Part shown: positions 6,444 through 13,552 of the stretch, piece after piece
Layout: the number at the start of each line of letters is the position of its first letter
How positions within the stretch are numbered: the stretch's first letter is position 1
Source: an uncultured Christensenellaceae bacterium
Lineage (GTDB): Bacteria; Bacillota; Clostridia; Christensenellales; Aristaeellaceae
Length of the DNA: 21,683 nucleotides
Reading direction: 5' to 3'
Assembly (NCBI GenBank): GCA_905236495.1
Contig: CAJOPV010000208.1
Coordinates: forward strand, 1 to 21,683
Notes under the pieces: model-generated
The model's database searches: none
Seen by the model: the letters and a program-made list of their open reading frames with translations, nothing else
What the model was told of the DNA's origin: nothing
Translations under genes and position numbers: made by a program

Positions 6444-9086
6444 TCACTCTCCCTTCAAATAGGCGTGGATGACGGTGCTGTCGGCCTGCATCAATGCGTC
6501 CCGGGGAATCAGGCACCCGGGATACGGGACCTGATCCAGCGTTACGGAGGCGACGGAAAGATGGGTCCATTCTTTTTCGACGGGGCGGTGATACACGATC
6601 TCCCATTCCCGTTCGGCAAAAAAGCAGCGGATGCGGGCGGCGCCGTCCCTGGCAAAATGCTCCGGCAGAAGCTGGGGCTGAAGACGCAGATCGCCCATAT
6701 CCCCCTGAACGCCGAACAGCTGCGTGATCAGCGTCAGCATCAGCCAGCTGCCCGCCCCCGTGAGATAAGGGTACATGCCCCGGCCTCGGGGATCGAAGTA
6801 TTCCGGGATGCCGGGATACAGGCGGCTGACAGGGGTGTTTTCGCTTTGCCGGATCAGGGCGGAGAGGGCCTTCCAGGCCGGGCCGGACTGACCCCGGGTA
6901 TAAAGGGCGTAGGCGTACATCACCGCCATATGGCAGAATACCGCGCCGTTTTCTTTATGCCCCCAGGCAAAGCCGAACTGCCGACCCAGGGGCGGGATAT
7001 CCGCGCCGAAATCGGTGTTGAGGCAGTAGCCGCCCCGGCTTTCATCGAAAAGGTAACGGTCCGCCGCCCGGATGATGGCCTCCGCTTGCATGTCATCCGC
7101 CGCGCCGCTCATCAGGGCGAACACCTGGCCCGTCAGCATCATGCGCACCCCATTGCCCTGAGGCCCCTCCACCCGGCTGCCGTTATTGTCGTAATAGCTG
7201 TTCATCCAGGCATGCTCCCCGTCGCCGATGAATTCCTGACGGCGCAGGAGGGCGATGAGCCAATCGCTCATTTTTCTTAGGATCCGGGCGGCGTCGGAAA
7301 GGGGCAGGGGAAGGCGAGTCGCTTCCCGTTCGCAGGCCTGTCCGAAGCGGGTCAGGGCATCCTGGCAGGCCGTGGGATCGCCGTATATTTCCGGGGCTGA
7401 GAACAGGAGCGCATACAGCGGCGCGCCGATCTCCAATGCTTCATGGCCCTTTTCCGCCAGATGATCGCACAGCTTCGCCAGGGTGAGCAGGCTGCCTGCG
7501 TAGGCGGCGGTGAAGGCCACGCTTTCGCCCTTGTCCGACGCCATATCCAGCGCGTCGTTCCAGTCCGCGCCCAGCAATCGGATGCAGCCGTGGTCACCGA
7601 TATCGAAAAAGGCCGTCACGTTCTGGGCCAGCAAATGCTCCAGCACCGTGCTTTCGATCCGCTTGCCGTCGATCATAAGCTGGGCAGAGGGCGGCAGGGC
7701 GTCGGCGACCTCTTTTCCCCGCAGCTTCCGTTTATCCCAGAACCAGGGCTGGTTTTCCAGCAGCAGGGAAAGATCCCCCGTCTGCCGGATGTATTCATTC
7801 ACCGTCACCAAAGGCCAATAGCCGTGATCCATCCATACCCGGACGATGTTGTTGCGGTCGGCGATGAATTCCCCGGGTGCGCTTCCGATGATGGTGGCGT
7901 TGGTGCCGTCCGCCCGGACCCCGGCAAAATACCGGGCCAGATTCTGCCGCACCGCGGCGGGGGAGCGCAGGAGCAGCGCCAGGGAATCCTGCCACAGATC
8001 CCGCCAGCCGCGGCCTCCCCGCCCGTAATCGTGATGAGGAAGGAAGCTGCACCCACAGATGCGGCGCAGCTCGGGCTGCACCGCCACCCAGCGCAGCCAG
8101 CCGTCCGTTTCCCGATCGCCGGTGACGAAGGCCGCCGCGCCCACCTTCTGCCAGTGGGCTTTTGTTTGCTCCAGCGCCGCGTCAAAGGTGGCGGGGGAGA
8201 GATAGCTTTCTCCCCGGGCGTTGATCCCCAAGGCAATATAATAGGAAATCTCTTCGCCGGGCTTCAGCGTGATTTCATCAAATTGCAGCGCGCCGACCAT
8301 TTCATACCCCGCCGCCTGATCCCCGGGGCGGAGCCAGGCAGCGCCGCCGCAGACCAGCGACTGGGGCCAATCGTAGCTGCCCGCGCCTGCGTAATCCTGC
8401 ACGGGGCCCAGGAAGCGGACGGGAACGTCCCCTCGGCTGGTGCGCCCCAGGACGGTATAGCTGTTTTCCCCGGGCTTATGGCCCCGTTCGTCAAAGGTCA
8501 TGGCAGGCCGCAGGCACACCCCCGCTTCCTCCACCGTCAGGCGGTTGAGCAGGCTGGTTACGTGGCGGTGATCCCGGATGTTATCGGCGCTGCGCCCGTA
8601 CAGGGGGACAGCGGCGGTGGGGGTGAAGGCAAGGACTTCGCCGCCGGTATTTTTCAGCGTTACCCGCATCAATTCCACCGTGTCCTCCGCAGCCGGCACG
8701 AAGGAGAGGATCTTCGCCGTCAGGGGACGGCAGGCGCAGCGGCGGCTGACCTCGTGCCAAAGGAGGCCGCCCCGGACCAGGGCCTGCTCCCTATCCTCAA
8801 ACAGCGCCGCTTGCTGGGGGGCGGAGACCCCGGCGGCGCTCCACAGCAGCCCATCCGAGAATTTCAGGAAAAAATTGCGGCTGGCCCGGCTTTCGTGCAG
8901 CGTTTCCACGCTGGCGGGAGCCAAAAGAAAGGCGTTCTGGCCCGTCTTGGCGTCGCCGGACAGCCGGGGGGTGATGCTACTGATCATCCCGGCGGCGTTC
9001 ACCAGAGGGAAAACCATCTCCGCGGCGGCATCCGCCCCCTCCAGGCGGAAATCACCCCGGTCGTTTTCAATCGTAAGGCAAATCAT
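6444..9086 (-). CDS. GH94-like glycoside phosphorylase, specificity unknown
   Basis: This 880-residue protein has no signal peptide and is the first gene of the leftward operon. It reads as an N-terminal beta-sandwich region (about 1-300) followed by an (alpha/alpha)6-barrel. Barrel motifs include GRGGRGWRDLWQDSLALLL (355-373), where GWRDxxQD matches the GFRDSSQD of cellobiose phosphorylase; NATIIGSAPGEFIADRNNI (396-414); and GADWNDALDM (506-515), where Asp511 is the expected general acid. GQFGFAWGH-like and ENGAVFCHM (712-720) segments near the end match the phosphate-site region of the family. It differs clearly from both the cellobiose phosphorylase and the 1005-aa protein in this locus, so it probably uses another acceptor or linkage. 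The ATG at 9086 has AAGGAGGT upstream and a near-consensus promoter. Family confidence is high; substrate is not assignable. Confidence 0.78.
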   Translation of the reverse strand: MICLTIENDRGDFRLEGADAAAEMVFPLVNAAGMISSITPRLSGDAKTGQNAFLLAPASVETLHESRASRNFFLKFSDGLLWSAAGVSAPQQAALFEDREQALVRGGLLWHEVSRRCACRPLTAKILSFVPAAEDTVELMRVTLKNTGGEVLAFTPTAAVPLYGRSADNIRDHRHVTSLLNRLTVEEAGVCLRPAMTFDERGHKPGENSYTVLGRTSRGDVPVRFLGPVQDYAGAGSYDWPQSLVCGGAAWLRPGDQAAGYEMVGALQFDEITLKPGEEISYYIALGINARGESYLSPATFDAALEQTKAHWQKVGAAAFVTGDRETDGWLRWVAVQPELRRICGCSFLPHHDYGRGGRGWRDLWQDSLALLLRSPAAVRQNLARYFAGVRADGTNATIIGSAPGEFIADRNNIVRVWMDHGYWPLVTVNEYIRQTGDLSLLLENQPWFWDKRKLRGKEVADALPPSAQLMIDGKRIESTVLEHLLAQNVTAFFDIGDHGCIRLLGADWNDALDMASDKGESVAFTAAYAGSLLTLAKLCDHLAEKGHEALEIGAPLYALLFSAPEIYGDPTACQDALTRFGQACEREATRLPLPLSDAARILRKMSDWLIALLRRQEFIGDGEHAWMNSYYDNNGSRVEGPQGNGVRMMLTGQVFALMSGAADDMQAEAIIRAADRYLFDESRGGYCLNTDFGADIPPLGRQFGFAWGHKENGAVFCHMAVMYAYALYTRGQSGPAWKALSALIRQSENTPVSRLYPGIPEYFDPRGRGMYPYLTGAGSWLMLTLITQLFGVQGDMGDLRLQPQLLPEHFARDGAARIRCFFAEREWEIVYHRPVEKEWTHLSVASVTLDQVPYPGCLIPRDALMQADSTVIHAYLKGE

Positions 9087-9127
9087 GGAGAGGGGACCTC
9101 CTTGTCTTTTGATTGTATCTATTTTGT

Positions 9128-9156
9128 ATTATAGCAGAGATTGACGCCGCTGTGAA
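9128..9156 (-). promoter_or_regulatory. Promoter of the leftward phosphorylase operon
   Basis: On the minus strand TTCACA (9151-9156) and TATAAT (9128-9133) are 17 bp apart, with a TGC extended -10. This is one of the best matches to sigma-A consensus in the window. The start is expected near 9121, about 35 nt before the ATG at 9086. Confidence 0.82.
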
Positions 9157-9258
9157 GCAGAAATTCCGCATGGAGAAAGCGGCGATCCTTATGGAAATAA
9201 ACGATATCGGGGGAAAAAAGGCAAAATGGAGAGAATGAAAAAAATATCAAAAAAAAGG
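9157..9258. promoter_or_regulatory. Shared control region between divergent promoters
   Basis: About 100 bp separate the two -35 elements. The stretch is AT-rich, with A-tracts near 9213-9218, 9238-9244 and 9250-9256, and holds an 8-bp palindrome CGATATCG (9202-9209). It is the natural place for an operator serving both arms, but I recognise no known consensus and no clean catabolite-repression (cre) site. Confidence 0.4.
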
Positions 9259-9287
9259 TTTACTTTTTTATGAGGTTATGCTACAAT
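9259..9287 (+). promoter_or_regulatory. Promoter of the sugar-binding protein / transporter operon
   Basis: TTTACT (9259-9264) and TACAAT (9282-9287) are 17 bp apart, with an extended -10 TG at 9279-9280. A start near 9294 gives an unusually long leader of about 165 nt. Confidence 0.78.
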
Positions 9288-9309
9288 ACACCCAGAATCG
9301 CTGTGCGTA

Positions 9310-9435
9310 ACGGACGCGGATGGTAAAAAATCCGTCGGGGCGGTGGCCCCGCTTCCGTTTCGCTTTTTCGAGCGTCTTATACCGTCTCTTCACGGCGAGG
9401 AATCGCCGTTTGAGAAAAAATGCGGCAAAGCCGCA
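9310..9435 (+). promoter_or_regulatory. Structured 5' leader of the binding-protein gene
   Basis: Several short hairpins stand in a row: ACGGA/TCCGT (9310-9314 with 9331-9335), CGGGG/CCCCG (9336-9340 with 9347-9351), CGCT/AGCG (9361-9364 with 9371-9374), ACGGCGA/TCGCCGT around a GGAA tetraloop (9392-9409), and TGCGGC/GCCGCA around AAA (9421-9435). The last ends 7 nt before the Shine-Dalgarno AAGGAGGA (9443-9450). No riboswitch class is recognised; a message-stabilising or protein-bound leader is plausible. Confidence 0.5.
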
Positions 9436-9458
9436 AAAAAAGAAGGAGGAACCCCATA

Positions 9459-10823
9459 ATGAAGAAGGTCCTTGCTATGGTTCTGGCTGCCATGATGCTG
9501 CTCGGCTGCGTCAGCTTCGCCAGCGCCGAAGGCGAGAAGATCAAGCTGAATGTTTGGTCTTTCACCAACGAACTGCAGGGCATGATCGAGAAGTATTATC
9601 TGCCCGATCATCCCGAACTGGAGATCGACTTCCAGATCTATCCCACCGACGGCAACGCCTACACCACGAAGGTTGACACCACCTTCGGTGCCGATGCCAC
9701 CAGCGCGGATGCTCCCGACATTTTCACCCTGGAAGCTGCTTTCGTGAAGCACTATGTTGAGAGCGACTTCACCGGCGACCTGAAGGAAGTCGGCTTCACC
9801 GATGAAGAACTGTCTGAAGCCTTCCCCGTGATGGCTCAGATCGGTCAGAATGCTGCCGGCGTCCAGAAGGGCCTGAGCTGGCAGTCCACCCCCGGCGTCC
9901 TCATGTATCGCGCTTCCCTGGCTGAAAAGTACCTGGGCATCACCTCTCCTGAAGAATTCCAGGCGAAGGTTGCTGACTGGGACGCCTTCCTGGAGACTGC
10001 TCATGAGCTGAAGGATGCTTCTAACGGCAAGTGCTTCATGGTGGTTGGCTCCGGCGACATCTGGAACGCTTATCAGTATCAGCGCAGCCAAGGCTGGGTC
10101 GTGGATGGCAAGCTGGTCATTGACGACGAACTGCTGGACTTTGAAGAACTGTGCAAAGAGCTCGAGCAGGACGACCTGACCGAAAAGGGCGGCGCCTGGA
10201 GCGAAATCTGGTTCGCCGGTATGCGCGGTGCTGACGAAGTGCTGTGCTACTTCCTGCCCACCTGGGGCCTGCATTACACCCTGAAGCCCCATTGCGCTGA
10301 AGGCGCTGACGCCGCTGGCCTGACTGAAGAAGACATCAAGGCTCTGTCCGATAAAACGGGCGGCACCTATGGCGACTGGCGTCTGGTGGATGGCCCCGTG
10401 GCTTACAGCTGGGGCGGCACTTGGATGGCCATTAACGCCGCCAAGATCGCTACCTGGGACGATGCCACCAAGGCTGCTATCCATGACCTGATCTACAACT
10501 TCTCCCTGAATGAAGACTGGCTTGTGCAGTATGCGCAGGATTCCGGTGACTTCGTTGGCAGCGCTAAGGCCGTGGAAACCATCCTGAATAACGGCGGCAC
10601 TCCCAACCCCTTCCTGGGCGGTCAGGATCATTACGCCATCTTCGCTTCCGCCGCGGCTCTGGCCAACGGCTCTCTGATGAGCGAATATGACGACACCATC
10701 AACGGCCTGTGGAACGACTATGTCACCACTCCCTACACCAAGGGCGAAGTTGAGCTGGACGAAGCGCTGGCTAACTTCAAGACCGCTGTTGCCGCCGCCA
10801 TCACCACCATCACCGTGGAATAA
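9459..10823 (+). CDS. Sugar ABC transporter substrate-binding protein
   Basis: This 454-residue extracytoplasmic protein is the receptor of the importer encoded downstream. It has a signal peptide: MKK, a hydrophobic core to about residue 20, then either a lipobox-like LLGC (lipoprotein cleavage before Cys17) or an ASA/EGEK signal peptidase I site. The mature part starts with KIKLNVWSFTNELQGMIEKY and has the layout of family 1 (MalE-type) sugar-binding proteins. The ATG at 9459 follows AAGGAGGA (9443-9450); an upstream in-frame ATG at 9420 would place basic residues before the signal peptide and lacks a binding site. Codons look adapted for high expression (many GCT, GGC, AAG, GAC). From its neighbours (GH3, cellobiose phosphorylase, two GH94-like enzymes) the ligand should be a beta-linked gluco-oligosaccharide. 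Confidence 0.92.
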   Translation: MKKVLAMVLAAMMLLGCVSFASAEGEKIKLNVWSFTNELQGMIEKYYLPDHPELEIDFQIYPTDGNAYTTKVDTTFGADATSADAPDIFTLEAAFVKHYVESDFTGDLKEVGFTDEELSEAFPVMAQIGQNAAGVQKGLSWQSTPGVLMYRASLAEKYLGITSPEEFQAKVADWDAFLETAHELKDASNGKCFMVVGSGDIWNAYQYQRSQGWVVDGKLVIDDELLDFEELCKELEQDDLTEKGGAWSEIWFAGMRGADEVLCYFLPTWGLHYTLKPHCAEGADAAGLTEEDIKALSDKTGGTYGDWRLVDGPVAYSWGGTWMAINAAKIATWDDATKAAIHDLIYNFSLNEDWLVQYAQDSGDFVGSAKAVETILNNGGTPNPFLGGQDHYAIFASAAALANGSLMSEYDDTINGLWNDYVTTPYTKGEVELDEALANFKTAVAAAITTITVE

Positions 10824-10867
10824 TCGGCAGTAATACCCGGTACCTTGGTTACTGAAAAGTAGCCTCG

Positions 10868-10908
10868 CGGGGCTGTCTCTTGCCTGACGGCGGGGGCAGC
10901 CCCGTTTT
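10868..10908 (+). terminator. Intra-operon terminator/attenuator after the binding-protein gene
   Basis: CGGGGCTG (10868-10875) pairs perfectly with CAGCCCCG (10897-10904), followed by TTTT (10905-10908). It probably stops part of the transcription or blocks 3' decay, leaving the binding protein in excess over the permeases, as is common in such operons. A smaller hairpin (CAGTAA 10828-10833 with TTACTG 10849-10854) precedes it. Confidence 0.65.
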
Positions 10909-10919
10909 CCTGTCGGTAG

Positions 10920-10984
10920 CCAAAAGGCTTCCCCCTGAGGGGAAGCAAAAGGGTGTATTCCCCCCTCCGGCGGAAGCCTTTTGG
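10920..10984 (+). repeat. Nested palindromes with alternative folds, REP-like
   Basis: Two hairpins compete for the same left arm. GCTTCCCC (10927-10934) pairs with GGGGAAGC (10939-10946) around CTGA. Alternatively, 10920-10932 (CCAAAAGGCTTCC) pairs perfectly with 10972-10984 (GGAAGCCTTTTGG). GC-rich GGCTTCCCC/GGGGAAGCC palindromes are, from general experience, common dispersed intergenic repeats in Clostridia, so this may be a mobile REP/MITE-like unit that landed between the two genes. Confidence 0.55.
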
Positions 10985-11021
10985 GCTTGGGGATTCAAAA
11001 TCATCGAAAAGGGGTGGACAC

Positions 11022-11990
11022 ATGCAAACCCAACCTGCGGTGAAAACGAAGCATAAATCCGTCAGCTACAGCAAGTACGGATACATTTTCGTTGCTCCGT
11101 TCTTCATCACGTTCCTGATCTTCCAGCTCTATCCCATCTTCTTTACCTTCCGCACGTCGCTGACAGATGCGGTAGGCTGGGAAAAGGTGCTGAACAACAG
11201 CATCATTGGTTTTGACAACTTCAAGCAGCTGTTTGATCCTAACAGCTTGGTATATGGGAAATTCTGGGGCGCGCTGGGGAACACCATGATCATCTGGTTC
11301 TTCAACTTCGTGCCGCAGCTGGGCCTGGCCCTGATCCTGGCCTCCTGGTTCACCGACAGCCGCCTGCGGCTGAAGGCCCAGGGCTTCTTCAAGGTGACGA
11401 TCTTCATGCCCAACATCATCACCGCCGCTACCATCGGTATGCTGTTCATGAGCTTCTTCGCCTATCCCGTGGGCCCGGTAAACACCTTCATCCAGACCGT
11501 CGGCATCGCCAATGCCCCCATCGAATATTTCCGCTCGGTGGAATGGAGCCGGGGCCTGATCTCCTTCATCCAGTGGTGGATGTGGTGCGGCAATACCATG
11601 ATCATCATGATCGCCGGTATCAGCGGCATCAACCCCAGCCTGTTTGAAGCTGCGCTGGTGGATGGCTGCTCCTCCCGCCAGACCTTCTGGAAAATCACAT
11701 TGCCCCTCATCAAGCCCATCCTGGTCTATAACCTGACCACCTCTCTGGTGGGCGGCCTGACCATGTTCGATATCCCTCACATGATGACCCAGGGCAACCC
11801 CAACGAAACCACCAACACCGTGGCCCGCTTTATTTACACCCAGGGCTTCACCGGCAGCCGCAACTTCAATATGGCGTCTGCGGCGTCCGTGGTGCTGTTT
11901 GGCATCATCATCGTCGGCTCCCTGATCATCCGTTATGTGCTGAATGATCACGACCCCAAGCCCGGCAAAGCGCTGAAGGGAGGCAAGTAA
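11022..11990 (+). CDS. Sugar ABC transporter permease (MalF/UgpA-type)
   Basis: This inner-membrane protein of 322 residues is the first of two channel subunits. The N-terminus is cytosolic and basic. The first span is about 20-42 (YGYIFVAPFFITFLIFQLYP), and further spans follow near 85-108, 127-148, 180-200, 233-250 and 287-305. The EAA loop that docks the ATPase is EAALVDGCSSRQTFWKITLP (209-228). Length and layout are normal for the family. The ATG at 11022 follows AAGGGGTGG (11009-11017); an upstream TTG reading (10953) would run through the palindromic repeat and is rejected. It is separated from the binding-protein gene by about 200 bp holding an attenuator, and from the second permease by 1 bp. 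Confidence 0.92.
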   Translation: MQTQPAVKTKHKSVSYSKYGYIFVAPFFITFLIFQLYPIFFTFRTSLTDAVGWEKVLNNSIIGFDNFKQLFDPNSLVYGKFWGALGNTMIIWFFNFVPQLGLALILASWFTDSRLRLKAQGFFKVTIFMPNIITAATIGMLFMSFFAYPVGPVNTFIQTVGIANAPIEYFRSVEWSRGLISFIQWWMWCGNTMIIMIAGISGINPSLFEAALVDGCSSRQTFWKITLPLIKPILVYNLTTSLVGGLTMFDIPHMMTQGNPNETTNTVARFIYTQGFTGSRNFNMASAASVVLFGIIIVGSLIIRYVLNDHDPKPGKALKGGK

Positions 11991-11991
11991 G

Positions 11992-13473
11992 ATGAAAACG
12001 ACGAGAAAGATCATCTTCCTGGTATTCATTGCCATTGCCATCCTGGGCATGTTCCTGCCCATTGCCACCTTCAACGATAATTCCGCCAATTCCATGGCTG
12101 CGGACATTGAGAAGCAGCAGGGCAAAGTTGACAGCGCAGCGACCCAGCTGCAGCGCTGGATCGACGGCGGCAAAAAGAGCGAAGCCGACATCCAGAAGCA
12201 GCGCGACAAAGTGCAGAAGGAACAGGATAAGCTGGACGCGCTGCTGGCAGAGCAAGCGGCAGCCTCCGGGGACGAAGCCGGCGGCCTGAGCTATTCTTTG
12301 CTGCCCGGCAAGCTGCCTGAGGAGTTGGAATTGGACATGGTTGTCGTGAACCAGTCCAAGGGCTACGTCTGGCATCCCGACGCTTTCTATGTCTGCTCCT
12401 GGGCGGCCTTCGGCTGCTTCGTGCTGGCGGCGGTGCTGGTGGTGCTGGCGGGGAACAAGGATGTCAGCAAGCTTTACACCGTCTCCTCCTTCCTCCATTT
12501 GATCGGTATATTTATGGCGGTTTACAGCATCCTGAGCCTGTCGGCTTTCCCCGTCAAGCTGCCCTACGGCAGCGCGGCGCTGCATACGCTGACGGTTGTC
12601 ATGATCCTGGCGGGCGCCATCATCTCCTTCTGCGTGCACGTGCAGGGGGTGCATAACTCCAAGCGCAGCATGATCTACGTGTTCTGCACGTTCCTGAGCG
12701 CGCTGGCTATCGTGCCTTTCTGGATCATGATTGTGAACGCCACTCGTACCAGCGGTCAGATCCAGAACGGCGTCAGCCTGATCCCCGGCAGCTTCCTGCA
12801 AAACAACTGGAACGTGTTGGCGAGCAAGGGCTTCGACGTATCCATCGGTTTCAAGAACAGTGCCATTATCGCCTTTGGCTCCACGATCCTCAGCGTGTAT
12901 TTCTCCGCCATGACGGCCTACGGCTTCAAGGTGTATAATTTCAAGGGCAATAAGTTCCTGTATGCGGTGGTGCTGGCGATCCTCATGGTCCCCGGTCAGG
13001 TTACCGGCACCGGCTTCTTCATGTTCATGTATCAATTGCACTTGGTGAACAACCGTCTGGCGCTGATCATCCCCTCCATCGCGGCAGCGTCCACGGTGTT
13101 CTTCTTCCGGCAGTATCTGGAAGCGAACCTGCAGCTTTCCCTGGTGGAAGCGGCGCGCATCGACGGCTGCGGCGAGTTCCGCACCTTTAATCGCATCATC
13201 TTGCCCATCATGGTGCCCGCCATGGCGACCATGGCGATCATGGCGGTCATCGGCGCCTGGAACAATTACCTGACGCCCTTGATGCTGTTCACGGACCCCA
13301 GCCTAAAAACCCTGCCTATGATGGTGCAGGAGCTGCGCGGCGATATCTACCGCACAGAGTACGGCTCCATTTACCTGGGCCTGACCTTGACGGCCCTGCC
13401 GCTGATTATCGTGTATTTCGCCTTCAGCAAATACATCATTGCGGGCGTTGCCCTGGGCGGCGTGAAAGAGTAA
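11992..13473 (+). CDS. Sugar ABC transporter permease (MalG-type) with N-terminal extension
   Basis: This 493-residue membrane protein is the second channel subunit. Residues from about 227 onward look like a complete MalG-type permease: a first span at 227-249, an outside segment with IPGSF (264-268), spans near 289-312, 323-345, 354-373, 407-425 and 465-487, and the EAA loop EAARIDGCGEFRTFNRIILP (386-405). About 225 extra residues precede it: a span at 6-26, a charged heptad-like stretch at 36-92 that should be an outside coiled coil, then spans at about 133-153, 162-184 and 196-216. Usual family members have 270-300 residues. The ATG at 11992 is one base after the upstream stop, with GGGAGG nearby. 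No frame break separates the parts, so this is one protein. Confidence 0.88.
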   Translation: MKTTRKIIFLVFIAIAILGMFLPIATFNDNSANSMAADIEKQQGKVDSAATQLQRWIDGGKKSEADIQKQRDKVQKEQDKLDALLAEQAAASGDEAGGLSYSLLPGKLPEELELDMVVVNQSKGYVWHPDAFYVCSWAAFGCFVLAAVLVVLAGNKDVSKLYTVSSFLHLIGIFMAVYSILSLSAFPVKLPYGSAALHTLTVVMILAGAIISFCVHVQGVHNSKRSMIYVFCTFLSALAIVPFWIMIVNATRTSGQIQNGVSLIPGSFLQNNWNVLASKGFDVSIGFKNSAIIAFGSTILSVYFSAMTAYGFKVYNFKGNKFLYAVVLAILMVPGQVTGTGFFMFMYQLHLVNNRLALIIPSIAAASTVFFFRQYLEANLQLSLVEAARIDGCGEFRTFNRIILPIMVPAMATMAIMAVIGAWNNYLTPLMLFTDPSLKTLPMMVQELRGDIYRTEYGSIYLGLTLTALPLIIVYFAFSKYIIAGVALGGVKE

Positions 13474-13489
13474 ACCTACAACAACAGCC

Positions 13490-13530
13490 GATGCGGATGT
13501 GCCCACGCTGATTGCGGACGCATCCGCATC
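13490..13530 (+). repeat. Hairpin upstream of the GH3 gene
   Basis: GATGCGGATG (13490-13499) pairs perfectly with CATCCGCATC (13521-13530) around a 21-nt loop. There is no T-run, and it ends 7 nt before the GH3 ribosome binding site (AAAAGGAG from 13537). It may protect or punctuate the mRNA rather than terminate it. Confidence 0.6.
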
Positions 13531-13552
13531 GTGCTGAAAAGGAGCATGGAAC

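Noticed and set aside
7443..9134. Long plus-strand open frame opposite the 880-aa phosphorylase
   Set aside because: It has shadow-like composition, no ribosome binding site, and runs through the minus-strand promoter.
9157..9258. Catabolite-repression (cre) site between the divergent promoters
   Set aside because: TGGAGAAAGCGGC near 9171 is loosely similar, but spacing and symmetry do not fit the cre consensus.
10868..10984. CRISPR or tandem-repeat array in the binding protein-permease gap
   Set aside because: The repeats are inverted, not regularly spaced direct repeats, and there are no spacers.
11992..13473. The long second permease as two genes fused by a sequencing error
   Set aside because: The frame is continuous with even codon use, and there is no second ribosome binding site or start near the beginning of the canonical part.
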